Of a stretch of DNA of 64,000 nucleotides, positions 36,409-45,613 are shown one piece after another (position 1 is the stretch's first letter; each line of letters begins with the position of its first letter). The stretch is from Paenibacillus polymyxa (GTDB lineage: Bacteria; Bacillota; Bacilli; Paenibacillales; Paenibacillaceae): the NCBI RefSeq assembly GCF_018614975.1, contig NZ_JAGGNR010000012.1:186001-250000 (forward strand), written 5' to 3'. The position numbers and the translations under genes are program-made. The notes beneath the pieces are model-generated. The model was not told where the DNA came from. It ran no database searches and saw nothing but the letters and a program-made list of their open reading frames with translations.

Positions 36409-37380
36409 TTAGGTAAGCATCTGAACTGCACATCTGGCATGATACTCCGCGAGCCCCCTAGCGAATTGCTGATCAGGGAATTGTCTGTGAAGCAGTTTCA
36501 ATCCTCCTGATATCAAGGACAAATGATGGCAAAATCGATAAAATGTCATCCGCTCCGGGTCGAGATCGTTATTTTTTAAGTAGTGATAAAAGTCTCCAAA
36601 TCGAAACTCCAGAAAGCTATGCTCATGTTCGAGATCGAAGAATCCTGCACCCTCAATATCAATAAGGCATGGTTGCATAGCATGATCTATCCATATATGA
36701 TCCGGACCTAACTCTCCATGAATGAAACTATAGAGTTCTCTGGGTTGAATGGCTGCTTCCAATTCGTAAAGTTTCTCAAGCAACCTTTCACCATTTTTCT
36801 TTATATCTGTCATGTGCTTGGATGCATAGGATAAGGCTGATTTGGCATCCACACGCTGAACTTGGTAGCAAGGCCCAGCCTTTTTGCTGTTATCGTTGGC
36901 GTTTCCATATACGTTTCTTTGGATTCCATGCATATTAGACAACATATCTCTGATCCGTTGAAACATCTCATCCCGATCTTTGTGATGTTTATGCTGGAAA
37001 TAGACTTCGGCTTTCTGTCCATCCACATACTCAACAAGAGCAAAATCATAAGAGTGCCGGTCTCTATCGTTATTTAGATCATACAAGATTGGTGTTCGAA
37101 TTCCATGTTGAGCGAGAAAGCGAGTATTCAAAGAGAAAAGTTCGCTGCCATAGGAACTGTGGAAAGTGGGTTCACTCAAGATCTCTTCCTGAAAATAGTT
37201 GCTGGAAATATCCCAAACGTACAACATACAAGTGAAACCATTTGTGCAATCAATTTTGTAAATGACTTTTTGTGCGCCTCCATGTATTCTTGCGCTCTGC
37301 GTTATGAGGTAACTGGCACCAAATACATGTTGCACATAATCCTGTAATTCTTCACGAGTAAGATGGTTGTTGGATATCAT
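36409..37380 (-). CDS. APH-fold phosphotransferase
   Basis: The protein has 323 residues, with GGAG nine bases before ATG. It matches the aminoglycoside-phosphotransferase/choline-kinase-like fold: an N-lobe with 'GAQKVIYKIDCTNGFTCMLYVW' and 'FALVEYVDGQKAEV', then the catalytic segment 'FIHGELGPDHIWIDHAMQPC' and 'LIDIEGAGFFDLEHEHSFLEFRFG' (DFG-like). The usual HGD.H..N is replaced by HGELG.DH, seen in some Bacillus-group relatives. The substrate is unknown; antibiotic resistance should not be assumed. Confidence 0.8.
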   Translation of the reverse strand: MISNNHLTREELQDYVQHVFGASYLITQSARIHGGAQKVIYKIDCTNGFTCMLYVWDISSNYFQEEILSEPTFHSSYGSELFSLNTRFLAQHGIRTPILYDLNNDRDRHSYDFALVEYVDGQKAEVYFQHKHHKDRDEMFQRIRDMLSNMHGIQRNVYGNANDNSKKAGPCYQVQRVDAKSALSYASKHMTDIKKNGERLLEKLYELEAAIQPRELYSFIHGELGPDHIWIDHAMQPCLIDIEGAGFFDLEHEHSFLEFRFGDFYHYLKNNDLDPERMTFYRFCHHLSLISGGLKLLHRQFPDQQFARGLAEYHARCAVQMLT

Positions 37381-37519
37381 CGACTTATACTCCGTTTCAA
37401 CTGTATTTTGCCGGCCAGCAATCTAAATATATAGAACATTTTTCCAAAAATATAGACTGTTTCTTTTTGATCTGTTAAAGTGTTGATTAAGGTCTGTATA
37501 TTTATATGTATATCAAAGC

Positions 37520-37565
37520 AAGGGGCCGGGTACTCATGTTAGTGAGTGACCCGGCCCCTATTTTG
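37520..37565. terminator. Strong intrinsic terminator-like hairpin
   Basis: AGGGGCCGGGT and ACCCGGCCCCT form a perfect 11-bp stem with a short inner pairing, followed by ATTTT. It lies between divergent genes, upstream of the next gene, so it may end a transcript I cannot identify or act as a leader structure. Confidence 0.6.
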
Positions 37566-37698
37566 CATGCAAGTTGACTCTCTATCGACATCAATTAAGA
37601 CACTTCGATTATGTTGTATTCCCTACTAATCGAAACTCAAACCTCTTAAGATGTAAAATGGATGAAAAGCACTTCAATTGGAAAGGAGACATCATTCT

Positions 37699-38286
37699 TT
37701 GAACTATTATTTTCTGGAATCTCAATATCCACGTAGAGGGTTTATTAGTGGTGGAACGATTTTCACTCCCCAATTAGAGGTGAATTATCTGGCGGTAGGG
37801 AATCCGTTGCCAGAGGGGACAACCGCAGAGGTTGAGTTACTGTCCTCGGTGCGCAACCTGAATGTAGATTATTTTGAGACGATCACAGGAACAAGACACG
37901 TATCAGATCGGTTCAAAACGCTGTTGGAGGAAAAGCAAGCAAAGATCCAGTTTATTCCGACAACGGTATTTTACCACGACGGTCGTTCGGTTGAAAAAAC
38001 CTATTGGACTGCACATCAGCTTGATCGTTTGGATGTTTTTGATTATGAACGTTCCGAATATGGGCGCAAAGCAGTCATTGCTGCATCTGTAGAACAGCCT
38101 CCACGTAAGAACGTCAAAGTTGTATCTCGAATCTGCCTTCATGAAGAGCGAATTGGCGAGCAAGAATTTTTTATGCTGGATTATATCAATATCTTCAAAC
38201 CCATTGTTTCAAAAGATTTTTACGAAGTATGCCAAAAACATAAGCTGAATCTAAACGTTACAGAAGTCGGAAATGTAAGCATCTAA
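37699..38286 (+). CDS. Hypothetical protein, perhaps immunity-type
   Basis: The best start is TTG 37699, eight bases after GGAAAGGAG; an upstream TTG at 37678 contains the ribosome site region. The protein has 195 residues. It begins NYYFLESQYPRRGFISGG and has an alpha/beta region with 'YWTAHQLDRLDVFDYERSEYG' and 'MLDYINIFKPIVSKDFYEVC'. The 'NYY.L' start and the late 'S..F...C' segment resemble polymorphic-toxin immunity families such as Imm11/Imm43, but I cannot confirm it. No toxin gene is adjacent. There is no signal peptide. Confidence 0.6.
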   Translation: MNYYFLESQYPRRGFISGGTIFTPQLEVNYLAVGNPLPEGTTAEVELLSSVRNLNVDYFETITGTRHVSDRFKTLLEEKQAKIQFIPTTVFYHDGRSVEKTYWTAHQLDRLDVFDYERSEYGRKAVIAASVEQPPRKNVKVVSRICLHEERIGEQEFFMLDYINIFKPIVSKDFYEVCQKHKLNLNVTEVGNVSI

Positions 38287-38311
38287 AATGCTACATGGGA
38301 TAATGAAAGCA

Positions 38312-38342
38312 CAAAGAAGCCCGCGCAGGACGTGGGCTCTTA
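38312..38342. terminator. Terminator between convergent genes
   Basis: AAGAAGCCCGC pairs with GTGGGCTCTT, followed by a T-containing tail (AGTCTTTATT). Confidence 0.7.
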
Positions 38343-38346
38343 GTCT

Positions 38347-39186
38347 TTATTCTTCCCCCGTAGCCACCGGATTCTCATTATAACTGATCCAGTCGCTCCA
38401 GCTCCCGGAATACAACTTCACATTCGAGAAACCCGCTTCTTCGAGCGCAATCACGTTCGGGCAAGCCGAGACGCCGGAGCCACAATACACAATAATCGCT
38501 CCATTCTTGTCCAGCTTACTGAAACGCTCTTCTAACACCCCAGTATCTGTCCAACGTCCATCCCAATCTAACACATCTTTCCAAAAATAATTCACCGCAC
38601 CCGGAATATGTCCGGCCTTGGTATCAATGGGTTCTTCCAGACCTGCATAGCGGCGGGCATCTCTAGAGTCGATTAAGACGGAGCTACCACTTGCCGAGGC
38701 TTGTTGCACATCCTGCACACTTGCCAGCATCTGTGGCTGTACATTCACCTCAAAGGAAGACGGGATCTGAACGGGCACATCCACGGTCACCGGGAACTTG
38801 GCATTTTGCCAAGCAGAGAAACCTTCGTCCATGATATACACCTGTTCATGACCGATGTAGCGCAGCAGCCACCAAAGACGAGATGCATACATCCCGCCTT
38901 GATCGTCATAAGCAACAATCCGACTGTTGGAGCCGATGCCAGCTTTGGAGAGACGACTTGCGAGAACAGCCGGATCAGGAAGAGGGTGACGTCCTCCGTG
39001 GGCAGACACAGGGGAAGACAGATCTTTTTCCAAATCGAGATAGACAGCTCCTGGAATATGTCCAGCTTCATAGGCTTGTCGTCCAGCCTCCGGTTGACCG
39101 AGCAGGAAACGACAGTCTGCAATAACGACATCCGGTTCATACATTCTGGCAAGCAGCCAGCGCATGGATACAATATTTTTCATCAA
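38347..39186 (-). CDS. Sulfurtransferase with two rhodanese domains
   Basis: The protein has 279 residues. An inactive N-terminal rhodanese domain (VIADCRFLLGQPEAGRQAYE, 'IPGAVYLDLEKDLS') is followed by an active C-terminal one (VLIDSRDARRYAGLEEPIDT). The catalytic loop is in 'IIVYCGSGVSAC', where the first Cys is the persulfide carrier. The six-residue loop CGSGVS-type suits thiosulfate or 3-mercaptopyruvate sulfurtransferase; sequence alone does not separate the two. It is monocistronic and is the last normal-composition gene before the AT-rich island. Confidence 0.92.
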   Translation of the reverse strand: MMKNIVSMRWLLARMYEPDVVIADCRFLLGQPEAGRQAYEAGHIPGAVYLDLEKDLSSPVSAHGGRHPLPDPAVLASRLSKAGIGSNSRIVAYDDQGGMYASRLWWLLRYIGHEQVYIMDEGFSAWQNAKFPVTVDVPVQIPSSFEVNVQPQMLASVQDVQQASASGSSVLIDSRDARRYAGLEEPIDTKAGHIPGAVNYFWKDVLDWDGRWTDTGVLEERFSKLDKNGAIIVYCGSGVSACPNVIALEEAGFSNVKLYSGSWSDWISYNENPVATGEE

Positions 39187-40322
39187 AATACACCGCCTTC
39201 ATATGTAATTGGCAAGTATTCTTCTAAATTAAATGAGTTTCGAGCTAACAAATACTCTACATAACAAAGTGGCTGGTTTCAAAGTTTAGCTGATTTTTGT
39301 TTGAGTAGGTTTCGAAAAATACCATGGAGGATTAATTTGGTTCGTTTGATGAGTGATTAATATAACAGCTTCTAATGGAACTCTTGTGTAACATAGGAAT
39401 AATATTCAAAAAAAATGTTGAATTTAGGATTAAATGATGATATTATCAAAAAAAAAAGAAGGAATATTTATTTTATTTTACATAATTAACCTTGGTTTAT
39501 TTTTACTTAATAAAAAAATATATTTTTATAACTATATATACAAATTTTAACGTTTTGATCTCAATCTTGTCTTGATTGAAGTAGCTAAGGCTTATGAGGT
39601 GAATAATGTAAGTTTTATAGTTTTGAATAGTCTGAAAATAAAAGTTTTTTAGTTTTATTTACATGAAGGGGACATAAGTCCCACGTCTTTAGACAGTATC
39701 GGATTACTCTCTATCGGTACTAGCATCAAGTAAAAGCATGCAGCATCTTAAAGGAAGATTATTTCGTATAATGCAAAATGGATTTCCAGCGCTGAAAAAG
39801 AAATATTAGGGGGAGTAGCATGTATGGGGCGAGGGTGCTTTTGTGCATCAGTATGAAATATGACAGATACATATAGTGGATCAGTTTCGTGAGGGAAAAC
39901 GTTTCGGCTTGAGGGGAAATTTTAGTCGGAGTTTCAATGCGTTTAAGAATACAGCTTTAAAAATAGAAATTTAATCTTTAGAAGTGACCTCAGTCGTTCA
40001 TATTCGTGCCCAAAACCATCTGGTGTCGGTTTAATTGGAATGAAGTTTTATCCAATTTGACTTCGAGCTGTTTTACTTATGCGATTCATCTTTCAGCATG
40101 CGTATTTTAGGTGGGAAATGATTCCCGATGTAAACTCCTTGGCTCAGAAGTAAATATAGGTACATACTAGGGAACCTACTTTTCCCTGATATAAAGAATG
40201 ATAGACTTTTCGTAGGGTTTTCCCCTGACTGTGTTAATGATGTTCATATCGAGAATAAGTAGATTTAACATGGAGCAGTCACGCGAGAAAATTTTGGGAT
40301 CATGAAAGGAGGTGAGAGTTAA
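39187..40322. other. AT-rich gene-poor leader region of the peptide island
   Basis: About 1.1 kb without a supported gene apart from promoter elements. Base composition drops sharply from about 39240. A small perfect hairpin (GGGAC ATAA GTCCC) lies near 39670. A start-less frame at 39752-39856 ends in a double-Gly, Cys-rich tail. Promoters for the peptide operon should lie in the last 200 bases. Confidence 0.6.
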
Positions 40323-40412
40323 ATGAAACTGATTAAAAAGTCCATTCAAAAACCTAAGCCAAATATGTCTGTTATGTACTGCTACAAAAATTCAGGTCCG
40401 ATTGGTTTGTAG
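40323..40412 (+). CDS. 29-residue peptide: candidate antibiotic precursor or leader peptide
   Basis: ATG 40323 follows GAAAGGAGGTGAGAG, an exceptionally strong ribosome site; the stop is TAG 40410-40412. The N-terminal half is basic (MKLIKKSIQKPKP: six Lys in the first 12 residues, Pro11 and Pro13). The C-terminal half is nearly uncharged and contains MYCY and ends GPIGL. It has one Cys, two Tyr and Pro26. This division suits a leader/core peptide, with Pro residues that an S9 prolyl-type peptidase could recognise. A perfect intercistronic hairpin follows, then TPR, ABC exporter, S9 peptidase and ribosome-protection genes. The alternative is a stalling leader peptide that controls the downstream operon. 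Confidence 0.65.
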   Translation: MKLIKKSIQKPKPNMSVMYCYKNSGPIGL

Positions 40413-40457
40413 TAACAAATTTATGTTTTATTAGTACTTAATAATTTTGTTATTAAA

Positions 40458-40484
40458 GGGAATTACTCTTAATGGGTAATTCCC
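40458..40484 (+). promoter_or_regulatory. Intercistronic hairpin between the peptide gene and the operon body
   Basis: GGGAATTAC and GTAATTCCC form a perfect 9-bp stem with a 9-base loop. No long U-run follows (TATAAATTTA). It could be a partial terminator or a stability element that makes the peptide mRNA more abundant than the downstream genes, or an attenuator. The next ribosome site (40498-40503) lies outside the stem. Confidence 0.65.
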
Positions 40485-40512
40485 TATAAATTTATCTAAG
40501 GAGATTTTGATA

Positions 40513-41997
40513 ATGACCAAAACAATTGAAGTAAGGAATAGTTCGTTACCTTTTTCAGCCTCAAAACAGTTTTTAAATGGTGTATGTTCAATCAGAGAAT
40601 TAGAAGAATTTAAAATATCTTTAAGACCTATTTTTCACACAGATGCACCTGATGACTCTAGCTTGAGTGATCGTCAAACTGTTAATGAACAAATACGTTT
40701 TTATACAAAGCACAGATGCCTAAGGGATTTTCGTGCTATAGCAATCCATTTGAAAAATAAATTTAGTGAGGGAGTGCATATTAAGTTAAACAATTTTTTA
40801 TGTGAATCAGATAGGGATTTTTTTCAAATATTGTCACAATACATAAATGTGAAAATTGAATTTAATATAAGTACTGATTCCAACTATTCTGAATTTAGTC
40901 CAGATGCTGAGAGGATACTGGCGGGTTTCAGCAATGATGAGGATTGGGCCTGGTTAAGAAACAAATTAGGAGCGCTACTTAACTGGGGAGATTCTTGGAC
41001 TGCAATGTGGATTTCGGAGCTTGTTCTGAAAACACATCCAAAAATCTCGAAAAGGGTATATGATGTAATTGGTCTATCATTCAGTCTTCAAGATAGAACA
41101 AGTGAAGCTGAAAAAATGTTTCTGTTATGGAGAGGAGAAGAAGGAATTGAGCGAGCAAGAGCAAACTATAGTTTGGCTATGCTATATGCAAGACACCATC
41201 CTGTGAGTTTCAGAGATGATAAAATGGCAGAGGACTTAATTAATGAGTCCTGGGATATATTAAATGAAATTGAAGAAAATGAGCATGTTTACTATGAGAA
41301 GATATTCAATAGAAACGGAATTGGGCTAATTTATTTTAGAAGGGGAGAGTTCAAAGTTGCTGCTGAACTACTAGAAAAAGCTATTAATAAAATTGAACAA
41401 TCCTCCTTCCACAAGGGGGTTCATCATACTGTATTATTGAATAACTTAGGTCGAGTTTATTCTGCCTATGGACAAAATGCTCTTGCAGAAAACTATCTAA
41501 AAAAAGTGGTGGTGTTAGACCCGAATTTTGCAGAATATTGGCTTGATTTGGCACAATTTTACTTGGATACTAATAATTTTAATGAAGCACTAGATGCAAC
41601 TGTTCATGCAGAGAAATGTTCAGATTCAATTTCGGAAATTTATGAATTACGAGCTTACATCAGCAACAAAAAAGGGAGTTTTTTAGAAGCTGCAGAAGCG
41701 TATAGTCAAGCCTGGGCTATTAATCCTTCGAAGGGAGAAAATCTTTTGGGTGCACTATTAAATCTTTGTGAGGCGAATCATTACAATGAAGCTCAGCAAT
41801 TGATAGATAATTTAGAAAAATCCATTCTTAATGAAACTGAACGTGAGACGTATGAAATCCTAAAATTAGAAGTGGAGATGAACAAGGATGAAACTTACGA
41901 TAAGTTGAAAATTGTAAAGAAGTTAGAAGACCTGCTAAAAAAATATCCGGATTCGGAGGAAATCAATGAGAACCTCAGAGCACTCAAAACGCAGTAA
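40513..41997 (+). CDS. TPR-repeat protein of the peptide cluster
   Basis: The start is ATG 40513, nine bases after AAGGAG. The protein has 494 residues. Residues 1-115 show no family I recognise (it contains SDRQTVNEQIRFYTKHRCLR). From about 150 to 480 there are at least seven helical-pair repeats of TPR type, such as 'RNGIGLIYFRRGEFKVAAELLEKAI', 'LNNLGRVYSAYGQNALAENYLKKVVVLDPN', 'WLDLAQFYLDTNNFNEALDATVHA' and 'LRAYISNKKGSFLEAAEAYSQAWAINPS'. There is no signal peptide. It overlaps the ABC gene by 32 bases. TPR proteins bind peptides or proteins, so it may hold the peptide during processing or act as a regulator. Codon use is AT-rich like the rest of the cluster. Confidence 0.75.
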   Translation: MTKTIEVRNSSLPFSASKQFLNGVCSIRELEEFKISLRPIFHTDAPDDSSLSDRQTVNEQIRFYTKHRCLRDFRAIAIHLKNKFSEGVHIKLNNFLCESDRDFFQILSQYINVKIEFNISTDSNYSEFSPDAERILAGFSNDEDWAWLRNKLGALLNWGDSWTAMWISELVLKTHPKISKRVYDVIGLSFSLQDRTSEAEKMFLLWRGEEGIERARANYSLAMLYARHHPVSFRDDKMAEDLINESWDILNEIEENEHVYYEKIFNRNGIGLIYFRRGEFKVAAELLEKAINKIEQSSFHKGVHHTVLLNNLGRVYSAYGQNALAENYLKKVVVLDPNFAEYWLDLAQFYLDTNNFNEALDATVHAEKCSDSISEIYELRAYISNKKGSFLEAAEAYSQAWAINPSKGENLLGALLNLCEANHYNEAQQLIDNLEKSILNETERETYEILKLEVEMNKDETYDKLKIVKKLEDLLKKYPDSEEINENLRALKTQ

Positions 41998-44900
41998 GAA
42001 AAGAAATCCATTAACAAATTTCATTAAAGATTTTAAACGTTCTTTTTTCATGGTAACTACAAGAATAGAACAAGAAGATGTAAAGTTTTTAAAGCCAGAA
42101 TCTAATTTAGATATTGATAATTATACTGAAAGATTCAAATTAAAATTTACTTCTGAAAAGAGTTTATGGGGAATTTTATTTGGTGTACTAAAAAAAGAGT
42201 TTTTACTGTTATTCGTTATTGGAATTTTCTCCTCTCTCCTCACTATTGCCATCCCCATATGTTTAAAATTTCTGTTTACATCTTTTGAAGAAGATAATAG
42301 TGAATTGATTTTAAAAATGATCCTTTGTATTTCTTTATTGTTGATTTGTAAAATATTAATAAATATGATAAATAAATGGAAGGAATCCAAATTAATACTA
42401 TTAGTTCATCAAATTATGTCTAGATTTTTATTTGGTCGTCTACAGAAACTCGATCCTATCTTTTTAAATAAACAAAATAAAGATCCATTGACATTTATCA
42501 CTACGTATGCTCCTCAGATCACTCAATTTATTTATATAAATGATTTCATTGTTACTTCTCTGTTATTGATTGCATTAATAAGTGTATTGTTTAGTTGGTT
42601 TGGTGTAACAAGTATTTTATTGTTAATGGGAATATTCATTTTTACAATTGTACTTCAATATATGATTGTCTTAATTGGGAAAGTCTATTCGAATTACATG
42701 ACACAAAACCATGAGAGAATTAGTATTTTAAAACTTGTGACAGAGGAGATTCAAAGTATTAGAAGACAATCATTGGAGCCACAATTTTTGTTAGCTCTTC
42801 AAAAAGTTCGTTCAAAACAATTAATGACTCTTAAAAAACGTGCCAATTTACAGATTACAAATCGTACTCTTGAAGATAGCCTTAGGCCACTTCTTTCTCT
42901 TTTTCTCATTTGTATTGTAGTGTGGGGAAATTTTGGTTTTGTTTCAAAAGATATTTTCCCGTTGCTAATTATTTTAAATCTGATCCTGGATGGTATTGGA
43001 AATAACTTGGCAAACTTTAGAGTCATTATGAATACGAAAGGCCCTACACAAGAATTAGAAAAGTTTTTATCAGATTCAGAAAATTATTATAAAACTGAAC
43101 ATATTGCCCCAATTCATGCAAACCTAGATGTAGGGGAAATAAAAATTGAAAATAGAAATTCCAACAAAATTAACATAATAAATAAGGGTGAGCGTATCGC
43201 AGTAATAGCTCGAGCAGGAGTTGGTAAAAGTAAGTTATTGGCTAAAATATCTAAAAAGTACTCTGATGAAGAGAGCAGCGCACTTCATGTTAGCTCAAAT
43301 GGAACAACAATTTTAGTCGAAAAAAACATTGTATTATTTGATGCATCCATCGCGGAGACCGTAACTTTGTTTGAAAGTAAAGTGGAGGAGGAAAGATATA
43401 CTCAAGCACTGACACGCAGTGGACTTGCTAAAGACCTTCATAATGATGAAGATAAAGATAGTAGAACTCTAAGTAACCTTGAAAAGAACTTATCCGAAGG
43501 ACAAATTCAGCGTTTAATATTGGCACAAGCGTTATACTTTGATTCAGATATTTTGCTATTGGATGATGTTTTTGCTTCTCTAGACTCTGAGCTAGCTTTT
43601 GAAATTTCGAATAACATTCTAGGAGATAAAAACAATAATTCTACAATCATTTTTACTACAAATCGATTAGAGCTATTATCTTATGCCGATCGTATTTTAA
43701 TATTAGATACGGATGATGTTGCGATCTATTTTCCTGAGGAAATTATAGATGAGAACAATAAAAACCACCTAATACGAGTTTTAGGTGAGGATTTTAGCAA
43801 AAACTTAATACACGCATGTACACACTACAAAAGGCCTCTGGTCAATGATTCAAGTAAAACTACAAATGCGAGAAAGTACAAGTTTCAATATGGCCAGTCT
43901 GCTCCTTTAACTGAAAGTTATGATACCACTGCTAGACAAAGTTTTAATTTTAGGGACTATATCAAAAATGTTGGTTCACTATTTTCAAATCAAACATTGA
44001 TTTTTCTAATTTTTTTATTAGTTGGCATTGTTGCTTCTAATATCATTTTTTCCTATTTCATTGATAATTTAAATACAGGGCAATTTGATACCCTTGGAAT
44101 ACTTATAGCAATAACATTGTTGGGAATTCTAATGAACTTTATTAGATACGTGCTAACTTATTATCAGCCCATAAAGAGTATTGATAATTTGCATAAATTG
44201 TTTTTTGAGAATTTTTTGAGTTCAGAATCGATTATCAAAAAAAATAACCAATTCATAAGTAGAATGACACAAGACTTTATGACTTTGGAAATGGAATTAC
44301 CTAATACTCTCATTTCATTAGGCATGGCTTTAATTTTATCCGTGACGTATATAACTTTCTTTGTGTTCGTAAATCCTCTGTATATCTTACTATTAATACC
44401 GTTTTCAATTTCAATTTGGTATCTGTATTCTAAAGTGAGAAACTTTATAATTTCAAGCGCGAGGTTTAGAGCGAGCGCAAGAGGGCCGGTCATTAATTTT
44501 ACTGGACCTGCTTTAAGTAATAGAGGTTATAATCTTTCAACACCATTGCGGAATGCGATTAATAAGAGATTTCTCTTTTTATCTGATCTTCAAAGTTATG
44601 GAACATACTGGAGTATGCTTGTTAACACGAAAGTATCAGTAATGATAGAAGGTATAGGGACAATTTTGCTTATTTTGACACTTTGGATGTTGGCGATAAC
44701 TGGAAGTGGCGCTTTGATTTCAGCTAGTCTTGCAGTATATCTAGCTTTTAATTTTACTGGGCATTTATCAAGTATTATTGAAAAGCTACTTCAGATGGAT
44801 AGCAATCAAACTGTTTTCGAGCGTCTTGCTGAACTGTTACAGGAAACTGTATTACCCTCAATGAACGGCAAACAAAGAACTGAATTATATAATAAGGATA

Positions 44901-45562
44901 GAATGGAGAAGCAAAGTAAAGAGGGTATAGCCTCAAAAGATAATGAAATCAAAGTACAAAATGTATCTTATTCTGATAAGAATGATAAAGTTCTTTTTAA
45001 CAATATCTCATTTACGCTTCAAATGGGTGAATCAATTTCTATAGTTGGGCCTTCTGGCGTAGGCAAATCAACACTAGCAAAGATACTATCAGGCTTAGTA
45101 GAGGCTGATCAAGGAAAAGTCACCATATGTGGGTATACTCCTGATAGAGTGAGTATTCACACAAACAATAATATAATGAGCCTAGAAAGTCGAGTTCCTC
45201 TACTAAGGATTACAATTCGTGAGTTTATTGATCCTTTTGACAAACGAACGGATGATGAATTAGAAAGTTATTTTTCCATTTTTAATTTTCCAAGTCATAG
45301 TAAACTGGACACCTTGCTCACTGAACTAAGTTCAGGGGAAATTCAGACTCTTAATATTATTCGTGCTGTTTTGGATGAGAAAAAAATGCTCATTCTCGAC
45401 GAAGCTACTTCTTCTACAGAATTGGCACATGAGAGACATATTTTCTCAGAAATGAGACGGTTGAGACCACGCACTTCTTTAATTGTAATTTTACATCGAT
45501 TAAACAATCTGGATTGCTTCGAAAAAAACCTTCGACTCCATTCCGAACAACAACAAAAATAA
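41966..45562 (+). CDS. Fused double ABC exporter (two TMD-NBD units in one chain)
   Basis: The protein has 1198 residues; GGAGG lies five bases before the ATG, inside the end of the TPR gene. Unit 1 has membrane helices at about 65-345 and a nucleotide domain at about 395-560. Unit 2 has helices at about 670-950 and its nucleotide domain at about 990-1190. NBD1 looks degenerate: Walker A ARAGVGKSK, Walker B ILLLDD (Asp for the catalytic Glu) and Asn for the switch His (FTTNRLE), though the signature NLSEGQ is present. NBD2 is canonical: GPSGVGKST (near 1029), LSSGE, LILDEAT, ILHR. There is no C39 protease domain, so leader cleavage would need another enzyme. The predicted role is export of the mature peptide and self-protection. 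Confidence 0.88.
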   Translation: MRTSEHSKRSKKRNPLTNFIKDFKRSFFMVTTRIEQEDVKFLKPESNLDIDNYTERFKLKFTSEKSLWGILFGVLKKEFLLLFVIGIFSSLLTIAIPICLKFLFTSFEEDNSELILKMILCISLLLICKILINMINKWKESKLILLVHQIMSRFLFGRLQKLDPIFLNKQNKDPLTFITTYAPQITQFIYINDFIVTSLLLIALISVLFSWFGVTSILLLMGIFIFTIVLQYMIVLIGKVYSNYMTQNHERISILKLVTEEIQSIRRQSLEPQFLLALQKVRSKQLMTLKKRANLQITNRTLEDSLRPLLSLFLICIVVWGNFGFVSKDIFPLLIILNLILDGIGNNLANFRVIMNTKGPTQELEKFLSDSENYYKTEHIAPIHANLDVGEIKIENRNSNKINIINKGERIAVIARAGVGKSKLLAKISKKYSDEESSALHVSSNGTTILVEKNIVLFDASIAETVTLFESKVEEERYTQALTRSGLAKDLHNDEDKDSRTLSNLEKNLSEGQIQRLILAQALYFDSDILLLDDVFASLDSELAFEISNNILGDKNNNSTIIFTTNRLELLSYADRILILDTDDVAIYFPEEIIDENNKNHLIRVLGEDFSKNLIHACTHYKRPLVNDSSKTTNARKYKFQYGQSAPLTESYDTTARQSFNFRDYIKNVGSLFSNQTLIFLIFLLVGIVASNIIFSYFIDNLNTGQFDTLGILIAITLLGILMNFIRYVLTYYQPIKSIDNLHKLFFENFLSSESIIKKNNQFISRMTQDFMTLEMELPNTLISLGMALILSVTYITFFVFVNPLYILLLIPFSISIWYLYSKVRNFIISSARFRASARGPVINFTGPALSNRGYNLSTPLRNAINKRFLFLSDLQSYGTYWSMLVNTKVSVMIEGIGTILLILTLWMLAITGSGALISASLAVYLAFNFTGHLSSIIEKLLQMDSNQTVFERLAELLQETVLPSMNGKQRTELYNKDRMEKQSKEGIASKDNEIKVQNVSYSDKNDKVLFNNISFTLQMGESISIVGPSGVGKSTLAKILSGLVEADQGKVTICGYTPDRVSIHTNNNIMSLESRVPLLRITIREFIDPFDKRTDDELESYFSIFNFPSHSKLDTLLTELSSGEIQTLNIIRAVLDEKKMLILDEATSSTELAHERHIFSEMRRLRPRTSLIVILHRLNNLDCFEKNLRLHSEQQQK

Positions 45563-45613
45563 TTTCATTTTGGAAAGAGTAAATTAAATACTACCAACGA
45601 AATGGGGATACAA

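Noticed and set aside
36409..37380. Aminoglycoside resistance gene
   Set aside because: The fold fits, but the catalytic segment is HGELG.DH and the APH fold serves many substrates.
39824..39876. Short frame starting at ATG 39824 or ATG 39853 with purine-rich upstream DNA
   Set aside because: Only a handful of codons, atypical composition and no supporting structure.
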